Positions 44,241 to 52,678 of a stretch of 64,000 nucleotides of DNA are shown here, piece by piece. Source of the stretch: Shewanella zhangzhouensis (GTDB lineage: Bacteria > Pseudomonadota > Gammaproteobacteria > Enterobacterales > Shewanellaceae). The DNA is taken from NCBI RefSeq assembly GCF_019457615.1, contig NZ_CP080414.1:3607501-3671500 (forward strand), in the 5' to 3' direction. The position numbers and the translations under genes are program-made. How positions within the stretch are numbered: position 1 is the stretch's first letter; each line of letters starts with the position of its first letter. The notes beneath the pieces were generated by a model that ran no database searches, was not told where the DNA came from, and saw only the letters and a program-made list of their open reading frames with translations.

Positions 44241-44930
44241 TTATACGAGAAACAGAGCAAACACAGGCGCACCCAGTACCATGGCGATTCCGGTGAAAAT
44301 CATGGTGAGGCTGGCAACCACGGCCTCTTCCTCACCGTACTCACGCGCCTTGGCAGCGCCGGCACCGTGAGCCGATGCCCCAAGGGCAACACCTCTGGCA
44401 AGGGATGAACGCACCCTGCCAAAACGAAACAGCGGCCCGCACAGCAACATACCCACCACACCTGTCATCAACACCACCATGGCCGTTAATTCGGGCACAC
44501 CGCCAAAGGCCGTGGTGGCTTCCATGGCAAAGGGGGTAGAGACAGAACGCACCAATACGCTGTGGCCAATTTCAGGCGGCAGGGCAAAGAGTTTCACCAG
44601 CCCCCAGGACGACACCAGCCCCAACAACAAGCCGGCCATCACACCCAATGTGAGGGTGATGGGGTAGCGGCGGATAAGGGCCCGCTCACGGTAAATGGGC
44701 AGCGCAAAAGCGATGGTGGCAGGCCCCAGCAGGAGCACCAGAAAATGGGTGTACTCGAAATAGCTGGGCAGCGGGATATCCAGCAGCAAGACAGCGGCAA
44801 TAATCAGTAAGGGCGCCAGCAGAATAGGTGCAGCCCACCAGTAGCCCAAGCGGCTATATAAACGCTTGGCACCGTAATAGCCCATCAGGGTAATCACTAA
44901 ACTCAGCAGCGCCAGACTGGTATGACTCAT
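44241..44930 (-). CDS. lrgB: LrgB/CidB-family membrane protein
   Basis: 229 residues, about seven to nine membrane helices. LLGPATIAFALPIYRER and PEIGHSVLVRSVSTPFAM, GASAHGAGAAKAREYGEEEAV are characteristic of LrgB/CidB. These proteins with LrgA/CidA modulate murein hydrolase activity and cell lysis, or carry small acids such as pyruvate, in other bacteria. Its start overlaps the lrgA stop by one base. Confidence 0.9.
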   Translation of the reverse strand: MSHTSLALLSLVITLMGYYGAKRLYSRLGYWWAAPILLAPLLIIAAVLLLDIPLPSYFEYTHFLVLLLGPATIAFALPIYRERALIRRYPITLTLGVMAGLLLGLVSSWGLVKLFALPPEIGHSVLVRSVSTPFAMEATTAFGGVPELTAMVVLMTGVVGMLLCGPLFRFGRVRSSLARGVALGASAHGAGAAKAREYGEEEAVVASLTMIFTGIAMVLGAPVFALFLV

Positions 44931-45361
44931 TACAGGCGTCCTCCGGCGCGGGCCAGATGTAAGCCACGCTCAAACTTAAAGGCTTTATCCACCACCCAGC
45001 CGGTGCCCAACAGCACGGTCACACTGCCTGCCACCAAAAAGCCCAGCATGCGGGCGCCATATTGCTCAATCATGGCTTCATACTGAATGACTGAGATCAC
45101 CGGCGGAATGAAAAACAGCAACAGGTCCCCCAGCAGCCAGGCCGCACCGGCCTGCAGGGCCTTTTCGGGCACCCACTTAAGCGACAAGAGCGCCAGCAAT
45201 ACACCGAGCCCCACCACGCCGCCGGGCACCGGCAGCGCAAGATACAGCACCAGCGCATGGGCGAGCCAGGCGAGCAAACAGATAGCCGCCGCCTGCAGCA
45301 GGGTCAGGCTGGCCCTTTTGGCACCGGTTTTGAGTCTGACTTTGCCTTCACTGAGGGTCAT
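44930..45361 (-). CDS. lrgA: LrgA/CidA-family holin-like membrane protein
   Basis: 143 residues, four membrane helices (about 22-120). PVPGGVVGLGVLLALL and LLLFFIPPVISVIQY are LrgA/CidA signatures; a basic N-terminus faces the cytoplasm. Paired with lrgB in one operon, and divergent from a LysR gene that probably regulates it. Confidence 0.9.
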   Translation of the reverse strand: MTLSEGKVRLKTGAKRASLTLLQAAAICLLAWLAHALVLYLALPVPGGVVGLGVLLALLSLKWVPEKALQAGAAWLLGDLLLFFIPPVISVIQYEAMIEQYGARMLGFLVAGSVTVLLGTGWVVDKAFKFERGLHLARAGGRL

Positions 45362-45464
45362 GGTGGCTATCGCTGTGAAAAATGGAATGTGCTTAGTGTA
45401 GGTTTGCCATTTGAATAAAAAAAATGAATATTAAGCATAGATATCATTACCAAAGGATATTCAA

Positions 45465-46373
45465 TTGGATCTCAGGGCCATCAGATACTTTATGGAGGTG
45501 GTGGATGCCGGTGGCTTTGCCAAGGCCTCCGAGAAGGTGCACCTCACCCAACCGGCGCTGTCAAAGGCGGTACGCCTGCTGGAAGAGAGCCTGGATCTCC
45601 AGCTTATCGAGCGGGGCAAGCGCGGGGTGCATTTACGCCTCACCCCCGCCGGTGAAGTGGTCTATCGCCATGGTTTAGCCCTGCTGGCCACCCGTGATGA
45701 CATGCTGGCCGAGCTTGAAGCCATGCGAAGCCTCAGGGGCGGTCGGCTTAAGTTTGGGCTGGCGCCCCTTGGCAGCGCCGAGCTGTTCGCCCCTGTCATC
45801 GCCCGCTTTCGCAGCCTCTATCCCAAGATTGATATGCAGCTGCTTGTGCGTGGCGGCATTGAGCAAACCAATGCGCTGCGCAAAGGCGAAATTGAGCTGG
45901 CCACCGGCATCACGGCGCTGGACAGCGAATTTGAAGGGCTGCGCATTCGCAAAGACCCCATGGTGGTGGTATTGCCCAAACAGCACAGGCTGGCGCACCG
46001 CCAGGAGCTGAGATTGCAGGAGCTGGCAGACACGGCGCAGATTTTGTTTGAGCGGGAATATGCCCTGCATCAGCTGGTGTTTGAGGCCTGTGAGCGGGCG
46101 GGCTTTATCCCCGCCAATGTCACCCGGGTAAGCCATCCTGATTTTGGTATTGCTCTGGTGGCCGCCGGTACGGGTGCCATGATATTGCCAAGCTATATCG
46201 CCGAGCGCCACGCGGTGGCAGGCGTGATTGCCGTGCCACTGAAAGAAGCCGATCTGCACTGGGAGCTGTCGATCTTTTGGCGCAGAGGTCAGCCTCTGTC
46301 GTTTGCGGCAGAGGCCATGATAGCTCTGGTACGGGAGCGACTCTCTAACTCACCAGGGCAGGGTCAGATATAG
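45465..46373 (+). CDS. LysR-family regulator of lrgAB (CidR-like)
   Basis: 302 residues starting at TTG (45465), supported by AAGGA seven bases upstream. N-terminal HTH RYFMEVVDAGGFAKASEKVHLTQ, then PALSKAVRLLEE, and a substrate-binding domain. Divergent from lrgA with a 103-base gap, the standard arrangement of CidR and cidAB. The last 24 bases overlap tail-to-tail with the next gene on the opposite strand. Confidence 0.87.
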   Translation: MDLRAIRYFMEVVDAGGFAKASEKVHLTQPALSKAVRLLEESLDLQLIERGKRGVHLRLTPAGEVVYRHGLALLATRDDMLAELEAMRSLRGGRLKFGLAPLGSAELFAPVIARFRSLYPKIDMQLLVRGGIEQTNALRKGEIELATGITALDSEFEGLRIRKDPMVVVLPKQHRLAHRQELRLQELADTAQILFEREYALHQLVFEACERAGFIPANVTRVSHPDFGIALVAAGTGAMILPSYIAERHAVAGVIAVPLKEADLHWELSIFWRRGQPLSFAAEAMIALVRERLSNSPGQGQI

Positions 46374-47165
46374 TCTGAACAAGCTGTCTGTATCCCAGGG
46401 GAGAATCGGCAAATACCGGTCGTCTTGTTTGGGGAGCAGATCGTAGTGATCCAGGTTGTACTGGTTTTGCTCGAAAGACAGGGTCATGACCGAGTTCGCC
46501 AGCAAACTATGGGTATCAACACTGAGCGATGCGCCGTAGCGGGTTTCCAGGCGCTCGCTGCCATCGGACCAATGGGTCGCGCTGGCCGACAGCGTCCAAC
46601 CGGGCGCCAGCATCAGATAACCGCCACCACTGAGCATCCAGGCGGTGGCATCGTTGCCGAAATCACCCCGCTGGTAGCCGCGCTCCTTGGGCACATCATC
46701 GTCAATTTCCAGAAAATAATAACCGATACCCGCTTCCAGATTGGCGCCAAATGCGGGCCTGTGATAGTCCAGCACCAGTGACGGATACAGGGTGATTTGT
46801 TTTTCGATGGAGCTGACAGTGTTCCTTTTACCGCTGAGGGTGGCTTGCCAATCGAGTCTTAAGTCTTCGCCCAGGGTAAACAGCTTGCCTCTGGCAAAGT
46901 AAGAGGATTGAAACCAGATGGGGATATGGTCCGGGTCGAGCTTGTCTTTGTCCCGGTCAAGGTAGGTGTTGAGGTTGGCGTGCAGCTTGATGCCGCCATC
47001 GGTGACCGTATCCAGACTGATGGCCGCATGGGCACCAAAGGTGTCTGAACTCTCCACCTGAAAATCATGTATACCGAAAGAGAGTCGCCAATCCAATGGC
47101 TCTGATTCGGCCTGCGCCACGGCACTGCCAAGCACGAGTGGCAGTAACAGCATAGATGTCTTCAT
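46350..47165 (-). CDS. Outer-membrane beta-barrel protein of unknown function
   Basis: 271 residues from the ATG at 47165 (GGGGGA upstream) with a cleavable signal peptide ending AQA. The remainder has alternating polar and apolar strands typical of an outer-membrane barrel and ends in the aromatic Trp of LTLPW. I recognise no specific family. It overlaps the LysR gene at its 3' end. The next upstream minus gene is the RES toxin, whose stop is 20 bases beyond this start, so it may be read through from the TA operon. Confidence 0.7.
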   Translation of the reverse strand: MKTSMLLLPLVLGSAVAQAESEPLDWRLSFGIHDFQVESSDTFGAHAAISLDTVTDGGIKLHANLNTYLDRDKDKLDPDHIPIWFQSSYFARGKLFTLGEDLRLDWQATLSGKRNTVSSIEKQITLYPSLVLDYHRPAFGANLEAGIGYYFLEIDDDVPKERGYQRGDFGNDATAWMLSGGGYLMLAPGWTLSASATHWSDGSERLETRYGASLSVDTHSLLANSVMTLSFEQNQYNLDHYDLLPKQDDRYLPILPWDTDSLFRLYLTLPW

Positions 47166-47184
47166 CTTATCCCCCATCCAGGAT

Positions 47185-47913
47185 TCAGGCGGGACGCGGC
47201 AGGCGTCCTTCGCGAAAAAATGCTTCCACTTCATAGTATCGCGGCATATTCCCCCGGCCGCGTTCGGTAAAAGCGAGTCTGGCAGGCTCCAGCTGACAAA
47301 TCCAGTAGCTCTGATCCAAAGGTGCGGACGCCATCACACCCGGATCAGCCACCGCCAGGTTAACCCCTCCCGGTTCACGGGCCGAATAGCTGCGAATAAG
47401 CTGGCAGTCACGCTCAAGCAATTGCTGCCCCAGCGCCTGGGTAAAGCGGTAATCTTCACCGTGGGTCAGCTGTCGTTGCAGGGTATCATCAGCAATTCGG
47501 GTGAGGTCGGCGCAGCGCTTTGCACTGAGCAATACCCTGAACATCATGTGCTCCGAGTGCAGCACCCCCTGATAAGGCACAGCCATGTCCTGCAAGAAGA
47601 CAAAGCGGTAATAGGCCACTTCGGTCAGACAGGTTTGCACCGACTCACTGCCATAAAAAAAGCTTGGCATCAGGCGGGTGCCAAAACGCGAGCCGTGCCT
47701 TAAGGGCGGATAACGAAAAGGGGTTTTCAGCAGATAGTGCAAATGGGCTGTGCCCTCCCGGTAAGGGGGTTTGGCACCATCCAGCAGGCTTTCCAGCAGC
47801 ATTTGCTCGTCAAAATTATCCACCAGGCTCAGGGTAGCCGCCTCTTCCTGAGACTCCACCAACCGGTAGCAGCTGCCCTCATAGGGCACTTCGGGGATTG
47901 AAAGTAAGTCCAT
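47185..47913 (-). CDS. RES-domain toxin (type II toxin-antitoxin)
   Basis: 242 residues. RES-domain toxins (ParT/MbcT group) inactivate NAD+ or ADP-ribosylate targets. CYRLVE (Arg17), SRFGTR (Arg76-Arg80), LTEVAYYR (Glu98) and SYSAREPGG (Ser177) match the conserved Arg-Glu-Ser pattern. The ATG at 47913 follows the antitoxin stop directly, with AAGG upstream. The order antitoxin first, then toxin is standard for Xre-RES modules. Which chemistry applies cannot be told from sequence. Confidence 0.88.
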   Translation of the reverse strand: MDLLSIPEVPYEGSCYRLVESQEEAATLSLVDNFDEQMLLESLLDGAKPPYREGTAHLHYLLKTPFRYPPLRHGSRFGTRLMPSFFYGSESVQTCLTEVAYYRFVFLQDMAVPYQGVLHSEHMMFRVLLSAKRCADLTRIADDTLQRQLTHGEDYRFTQALGQQLLERDCQLIRSYSAREPGGVNLAVADPGVMASAPLDQSYWICQLEPARLAFTERGRGNMPRYYEVEAFFREGRLPRPA

Positions 47914-48276
47914 TTACACCTTGCCACGCATGGCATCGAGGTATTGATTCACACTGACCAGGCCCACCACAGACTTGACCAGCTCCCGGGGTATGCCCCC
48001 AAGTGCATGGTTGGGACTGTTGAGCCAGTGGCGCATAAAGTCCTGCTGCCCACCGGCCAGGGCATACAGCGAGCGGTACAAACGCACCAGCTGCAACTGC
48101 AACTCCCCTTGTTTTGACTCGGGTTTAAAGCCATTGGCAGCATTGCGGCTCAGGGTACTGGGGTTGACCCCTATGATATGGCTGGCTTCGGCATTGGTCA
48201 GTTCCAGCGCCTGACAGGCATTGGTAAAGGCCTTGAATAAGACCCCGGATGCTGTGGGTTTGGCTATGGCAGACAT
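47914..48276 (-). CDS. Xre/MbcA/ParS-family antitoxin
   Basis: 120 residues. A helix-turn-helix (about 22-48: LELTNAEASHIIGVNPSTLSR) is followed by a C-terminal MbcA/ParS toxin-binding domain (about 55-118). It would bind and neutralise the RES toxin and repress its own operon. AGGAG lies eight bases before the ATG. An inverted repeat just upstream (48330-48363) is a candidate operator. Confidence 0.88.
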   Translation of the reverse strand: MSAIAKPTASGVLFKAFTNACQALELTNAEASHIIGVNPSTLSRNAANGFKPESKQGELQLQLVRLYRSLYALAGGQQDFMRHWLNSPNHALGGIPRELVKSVVGLVSVNQYLDAMRGKV

Positions 48277-48329
48277 AGTGGGCGCTCCTGACGGTCACTG
48301 AAGATATTTTAGCCAACAGATGAGCGCAC

Positions 48330-48363
48330 TTGCAAATAAAAGACAAGATACGTGCATTTGCAA
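48330..48363 (-). promoter_or_regulatory. Inverted repeat, candidate antitoxin operator
   Basis: TTGCAAAT (48330-48337) and ATTTGCAA (48356-48363) are exact inverted copies 18 bases apart, in the 54-87 bases upstream of the antitoxin start, with AT-rich DNA between. Confidence 0.6.
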
Positions 48364-48518
48364 TCAGCCAAGTCTGATATACCCAAATCATTCATGGATA
48401 AAAATCCGGTTATATTCAAAATATTTTTGAAACTATAGTCAGCCAAAGCCGATTGTTTTTACGGTGTGCGCCATTAGAATGCCAGCCATATCCCCCAGCA
48501 TTTTTCGCGGAGAATCCC

Positions 48519-49172
48519 ATGCAGGAATTAAGTTTGCTTGTGCAAAAGCGTCACACCAGCAAGGCGTTTGACCCATCCCGGACTATCAGCCCGGAGCAGA
48601 TTGCCGAACTCAAAACCCTGTTGCAGTTTGCCCCTTCGTCCACCAACTCGCAGCCATGGCACTTTGTGCTGGCCTCCACTGCCGAAGGCAAGGCGACCAT
48701 TGCCAAGTCCACCGAGCAGTTTGCCTTCAACACCCCCAAAATCCTCAATGCTTCCCATGTGGTGGTGCTCTGTACCAAGACCCAGATGGATGAGGATCAC
48801 CTGCGCAAAGTTTTGGCTCAGGAAAAGGCCGATGGCCGTTTCGCCAGCGATGAAGCCATGCAAAATCAACACAATGGCCGCTCGTTCTTCGTCAATATGC
48901 ACAGATACGAACTCAAAGACGCTCAGCACTGGATGGAAAAGCAAGTGTATCTGGCGTTGGGAACCCTGCTGTTGGGCGCGGCGGCACTGGAAATCGATGC
49001 CTGCCCCATTGAGGGTTTTGATGCCACAGCCCTGAATAAGGAGCTTGGCCTCAGAGAGCAAGGCCTGTGCGCCTCTGTCATTGTGGCCCTAGGCTACCGC
49101 TCCGGCGATGATTTCAACGCGGGGCTGCCCAAGTCACGCCTGCCCCAGGCTGACATCTTTACTGAGATCTGA
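48519..49172 (+). CDS. nfsB: Oxygen-insensitive NAD(P)H nitroreductase, NfsB-like
   Basis: 217 residues, exactly the length of E. coli NfsB. It starts at 48519, where GGAGAA lies upstream. KRHTSKAFDPSRTI, FAPSSTNSQPWHF (FMN contacts) and EIDACPIEGFD are nitroreductase family markers. It reduces nitroaromatics or quinones with NAD(P)H and FMN in the cytoplasm. An RNA hairpin follows the stop. Confidence 0.92.
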   Translation: MQELSLLVQKRHTSKAFDPSRTISPEQIAELKTLLQFAPSSTNSQPWHFVLASTAEGKATIAKSTEQFAFNTPKILNASHVVVLCTKTQMDEDHLRKVLAQEKADGRFASDEAMQNQHNGRSFFVNMHRYELKDAQHWMEKQVYLALGTLLLGAAALEIDACPIEGFDATALNKELGLREQGLCASVIVALGYRSGDDFNAGLPKSRLPQADIFTEI

Positions 49173-49193
49173 CATCAAGCCCTGATGCCCGTC

Positions 49194-49232
49194 GCCCCGG
49201 CATATTCCTGTCCTGCCGGGGCAACTTCTTTG
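49194..49232 (+). terminator. Candidate intrinsic terminator after nfsB
   Basis: GCCCCGGC and GCCGGGGC pair around a 13-base loop, followed by a U-rich but interrupted tract (AACTTCTTTGTT). Confidence 0.5.
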
Positions 49233-49311
49233 TTCATAATTAATTCGCATTTGTCATCCCGTCACCCTGTGGCATAGTGGTTTGAGTCACAATTCAGGAT
49301 GAATCGCGCCT

Positions 49312-49962
49312 ATGCTGCTGCCACCGCTGGTTCCGTTAATCGATAACAATACAACCGAAGTATCAGCCCACAAAGGCGACAACCCCCTCATCTGGCCCCT
49401 GCTGAGTTTGCTGCAAAAGTCAGTTCAGGGATGGAAAGTCCACCACCTCGCCAGCGAACTCCAATCCCAGGGATTAATGCACGACCTGGACCCCGCCCCG
49501 GAAAAAGACCTCTTTAAACGCAATTTTCTACTGATGAATGCCCTGTTTGAACTGCAGGACATGCTGCTGCCCAATCAGTGGGTGCAAACCCAGGCCATGG
49601 ATATTCGTATTCTGCGTCTCATCCCAAGCGACATCGACCTTATTCAGCATCAGGAAGCCGGACTGAAGAGCTATTACCTCGACTGGGGCAATTACGACAC
49701 CAGCACCAATGTGGTGCGCGAGATGCTTGAGTCTTTCTGGACCAGCTACAAGGACTACATCGGCATCAATGGCCGGGTGATGCACCTGACCCAGGCACTG
49801 CGGGTATTCGAACTCGATGCCAGCGCCAGTGACAGAGACATTCGCCGTCAATGGCGCAAACTGGCGCTGAAATGGCACCCCGACAGACAGGGCGGCGATG
49901 CTGCGCGATTCAGGGAAGTGTGTGAGGCCTGGCAGGCGCTCAGGGTGCGGGAGTCGGCCTAG
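49312..49962 (+). CDS. DnaJ-related protein with C-terminal J domain
   Basis: 216 residues. The N-terminal 150 residues match the DNAJ_related domain; the C-terminus is a J domain with LALKWHPDRQGG (His189-Pro190-Asp191). The HPD triad activates Hsp70 ATPase. Having the J domain at the C-terminus without a Gly/Phe linker is normal for this group. Monocistronic. Confidence 0.83.
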   Translation: MLLPPLVPLIDNNTTEVSAHKGDNPLIWPLLSLLQKSVQGWKVHHLASELQSQGLMHDLDPAPEKDLFKRNFLLMNALFELQDMLLPNQWVQTQAMDIRILRLIPSDIDLIQHQEAGLKSYYLDWGNYDTSTNVVREMLESFWTSYKDYIGINGRVMHLTQALRVFELDASASDRDIRRQWRKLALKWHPDRQGGDAARFREVCEAWQALRVRESA

Positions 49963-50121
49963 TCACCCTCAAGCCATGCCAATTCGTTGAAGTTAAGGAC
50001 AGATCACAGTTACACACGGGCTTTTGCCCCGGGATTCAGAGATAATTAAGCCTTTCCTTTCAAACTGTTTTACCTGAACTTTCCAGTTTGAAACTTAAAA
50101 CGCCTGATACCCGGAGCCATT

Positions 50122-50868
50122 ATGCACAAACGTCTGACGCTGGCAGCCACCCTGGCCGCCCTGCCATTTTGCGGCTTTGCCGCCGATTTTGTCGAAGGCA
50201 AACACTATGTCCAGGTCTCTGACCAGGCCCCCAGCAAGTCCCCAAAGGTGACCGAGTTTTTCTCTTTCTACTGCCATAACTGCTTCAATATGGAAGTCAT
50301 GTACCTGCCGGCCATCAAGCAAGGGCTGAAGGACGGTATCAGCTTTGACACCAAGCACGTGGACTTTATGAACAGCGACATTGGCACCGAAGTAATGCGC
50401 GCGCTGGCCGTTATCCACGGCAGTGACAAACAAGGCGAGCTGACCCATGCCATGTTCGCCGCCATTCAGGGCGCCGAGGGTGGTCAGGGCCACCACGACC
50501 ACAGCGCTCCCGGCCATTCCCACGAGCCTGAAATCAGCAGCCGCGACGACATCAAAGCCGTGTTCGCCAAGTTTGGCATCGACGGTGCGGCCTACGACAA
50601 ACTGGCCGACAGCAAGGAAACCGATGCCAAGCTGGCGCTGTGGCGTGAGCAGCAGCAAGCCTTTGAAGTGCAGTCGGTCCCAAGCTTTGTGGTAAACGAT
50701 AAGTATCGGGTGAACCTGCAGGAAATCCGTACCCTGGAAGAACTCAGCGCCCTGATTAATTATCTGGCCACCGAAAAAGATGCCGCCGAAGACAAGGGTG
50801 GCAGCCTGGGTTGGGCGGTTCTTGCCATGTTGGCCCTGGCCGCCATCGGCCGCAGACGCCTGGTGTAA
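50122..50868 (+). CDS. DsbA-like thiol oxidoreductase with GlyGly-CTERM tail
   Basis: 248 residues. A signal peptide ends GFA near 20. The thioredoxin fold has the active site CHNC at 51-54 (DsbA has CPHC) and the cis-Pro loop VPSF (near 186-189). A His-rich insert (124-134) may bind metal. Residues 226-246 are a GlyGly-CTERM anchor: GG, a hydrophobic helix, then RRR. Such tails direct processing by rhombosortase and surface delivery in Shewanella. The combination of a Dsb-type protein with this tail is unusual. Confidence 0.82.
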   Translation: MHKRLTLAATLAALPFCGFAADFVEGKHYVQVSDQAPSKSPKVTEFFSFYCHNCFNMEVMYLPAIKQGLKDGISFDTKHVDFMNSDIGTEVMRALAVIHGSDKQGELTHAMFAAIQGAEGGQGHHDHSAPGHSHEPEISSRDDIKAVFAKFGIDGAAYDKLADSKETDAKLALWREQQQAFEVQSVPSFVVNDKYRVNLQEIRTLEELSALINYLATEKDAAEDKGGSLGWAVLAMLALAAIGRRRLV

Positions 50869-50943
50869 CTTGGTTCACAGCGCCGAATTAAGCTCAGGCG
50901 CTGACGCTCCAGCCAAGCCTTGAGCCCGGGTCCCGGCCAAAGC

Positions 50944-50979
50944 TGAACCTGAACCTGAACCTGAACCTGAACCTGAACC
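50944..50979. repeat. Tandem hexamer repeat (TGAACC)6
   Basis: Six exact copies of TGAACC followed by a partial seventh (TGAGC). It is in the 3' untranslated region between the DsbA-like gene and its terminator, where replication slippage could change the copy number. Confidence 0.9.
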
Positions 50980-51002
50980 TGAGCAAAGCCCGGACTGAAC
51001 AG

Positions 51003-51027
51003 AGCCCCGCCCATGCGGGGCTTTTTA
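51003..51027 (+). terminator. Terminator of the DsbA-like gene
   Basis: AGCCCCGC, loop CCAT, GCGGGGCT, then T-run. Confidence 0.9.
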
Positions 51028-51155
51028 TTGCCTCTGTTCCGGATAACCCCGTCTTGCCCAGCGCCTATTGGCCAGGATTGAGCCAGACTTTGGCATTCTG
51101 TGCCCCATTCATCTCCCCCTTTAACCGCCGCGTTACAATTTATAAATAGAAGTAA

Positions 51156-51187
51156 AACCATCTAGACGTCTAAATTGACAGATGGCT
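51156..51187 (+). promoter_or_regulatory. MetJ operator upstream of metT
   Basis: Four contiguous 8-bp met boxes: AACCATCT (51156-51163), AGACGTCT (51164-51171, a perfect match to the MetJ consensus), AAATTGAC (51172-51179) and AGATGGCT (51180-51187, 6 of 8). Cooperative MetJ binding with S-adenosylmethionine would repress the next gene. A TATAAAT lies just upstream at 51140. Confidence 0.75.
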
Positions 51188-51310
51188 GGCTATCTCATAT
51201 TCTTTCGCCTAAGTTGTCGGGAGATGAAGCCGTAACGACACAAATATTCAGCGAAATCGCGGTGATGCAGGAAGAACCCGCCGTTTCGCCCCCGATAAAG
51301 AGAGATAACC

Positions 51311-52648
51311 TTGAATCAATCCCCAGACACTCAGGGCAATGCAAGTGCTGCTTCATTCGTTGCCCTGCTGCCACTGTTTCTGTTTTTGGCGCTCTTCATT
51401 GGCGCCGGTGTGTACTTCACCAGTCAGGGCGTGGACTTTGCCTTCTATCAGTTGCCCAGTGTTGTGGCCATTCTGCCCGCCATAGTGCTGGCGTTGCTGC
51501 TGTCAAAGCAGAAGCTGAATCAGGCCATAGACACCTTTATCGGCGGTATTGGCCACAGCAACATCATTGCCATGTGCTTGATTTACTTGCTGGCTGGCGC
51601 CTTCGCCTCGGTGGCCAAGGCCACAGGTGGCGTGGATGCCACAGTATCCCTCGGCCTGTCACTCATTCCCTCTGATTTGCTGCTGCCGGGCTTTTTCGTG
51701 ATTGCAGCCTTTATTGCCACCGCCATGGGCACCTCCATGGGCACCATAGCTGCGGTCGCGCCCATTGCTCTGGGTGTTTCCCAGGAAGCCGATATTTCGC
51801 TGCCACTGATGGCCGGTGCCATCATTTCCGGCGCCCTCTTCGGTGACAACCTGTCTATCATTTCCGACACCACCATTGCCGCTACCCGCACCCAGGGCTG
51901 CAACATGAAAGACAAGTTCCGTGAGAACCTGATTTTTGCGCTGCCTGCGTCACTCATCACCCTGCTGGCCTTTACCCTGGCCGGTCAGGGCGAAGCCAAT
52001 GTGGCGCCTCAGTCGGTGGACATCGTCAAGGTGCTGCCTTATCTGTGCATCCTGTTTTTGGCGGTTGCCGGGCTGAACGTGTTTGTGGTGCTGGGTATTG
52101 GCATTCTGCTGGCCGGTTTGGTGGGCATGTTCACCACCGACTACAGCTGGGTCAGCTTCAGCAAAGATATTTACGCCGGTTTTGGCAACATGCAGGAAAT
52201 CTTTATCCTGTCGATGTTGGTGGGTGGCCTGGCTGCGCTGATGCAGCAGCAGGGTGGCCTTGCCTTTGTCAGCCGCTTTATCGAAGGACTGATTGCCCGT
52301 TTCTCCAAGGCGAAGGGCGAAGCTTCCTGCCGCGCCGCCGAATTGGGTATGGCAGGCATAGTGTCCCTGACCAATGCCTGCGTGGCCAACAACACAGTAT
52401 CCATTGTGATAAGCGGTGATATCGCCCGGGATCTCGCCCAGAAGCATGGCGTCAGCGCCAAGCGCAGTGCCAGCGTGCTCGATATTTTTTCCTGTATTGT
52501 TCAAGGACTTATACCGTACGGCGCCCAGGCACTTTTGATTGGAGCAACCTTTGCCATTACCCCCCTGGAGGCAGTATCCTATGCTTGGTACTGCATGATA
52601 TTGGCGCTGGTAGCCGTTCTGATTGTGACGTTCAGAAAACGTCACTGA
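51311..52648 (+). CDS. metT: Methionine transporter MetT, NhaC family
   Basis: 445 residues, about 11-12 membrane helices, of the NhaC Na+/H+ antiporter family. NhaC-family transporters under MetJ or SAM-responsive control in Shewanella and Vibrio are predicted methionine transporters (MetT); the met boxes upstream support that role over a sodium-proton antiporter. The start is TTG at 51311, after AGAGAGA. The third helix pair contains FGDNLSIISDTTIAA and GTSMGTI motifs common to the family. Followed 30 bases later by a DUF998-like membrane gene. Confidence 0.78.
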   Translation: MNQSPDTQGNASAASFVALLPLFLFLALFIGAGVYFTSQGVDFAFYQLPSVVAILPAIVLALLLSKQKLNQAIDTFIGGIGHSNIIAMCLIYLLAGAFASVAKATGGVDATVSLGLSLIPSDLLLPGFFVIAAFIATAMGTSMGTIAAVAPIALGVSQEADISLPLMAGAIISGALFGDNLSIISDTTIAATRTQGCNMKDKFRENLIFALPASLITLLAFTLAGQGEANVAPQSVDIVKVLPYLCILFLAVAGLNVFVVLGIGILLAGLVGMFTTDYSWVSFSKDIYAGFGNMQEIFILSMLVGGLAALMQQQGGLAFVSRFIEGLIARFSKAKGEASCRAAELGMAGIVSLTNACVANNTVSIVISGDIARDLAQKHGVSAKRSASVLDIFSCIVQGLIPYGAQALLIGATFAITPLEAVSYAWYCMILALVAVLIVTFRKRH

Positions 52649-52678
52649 GGAACCGGAGACTGCCACCCGGGAAAACCT

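Larger units (their letters stand above)
50869..51310. other. Region with hexamer repeat, terminator and MetJ operator
   Basis: Contains the TGAACC repeat (50944-50979), the terminator of the DsbA-like gene (51003-51027), then the MetJ-box promoter of metT (51156-51187). No further gene is seen. Confidence 0.7.

Noticed and set aside
46559..46700. Possible specific family for the outer-membrane protein at 46350-47165
   Set aside because: It has a signal peptide and barrel-like strands, but no motif strong enough to name a family.
50760..51161. Minus-strand frame with a repeated Gln-Val run
   Set aside because: The run is only the translation of the TGAACC tandem repeat; the frame crosses a terminator and has no start signal.
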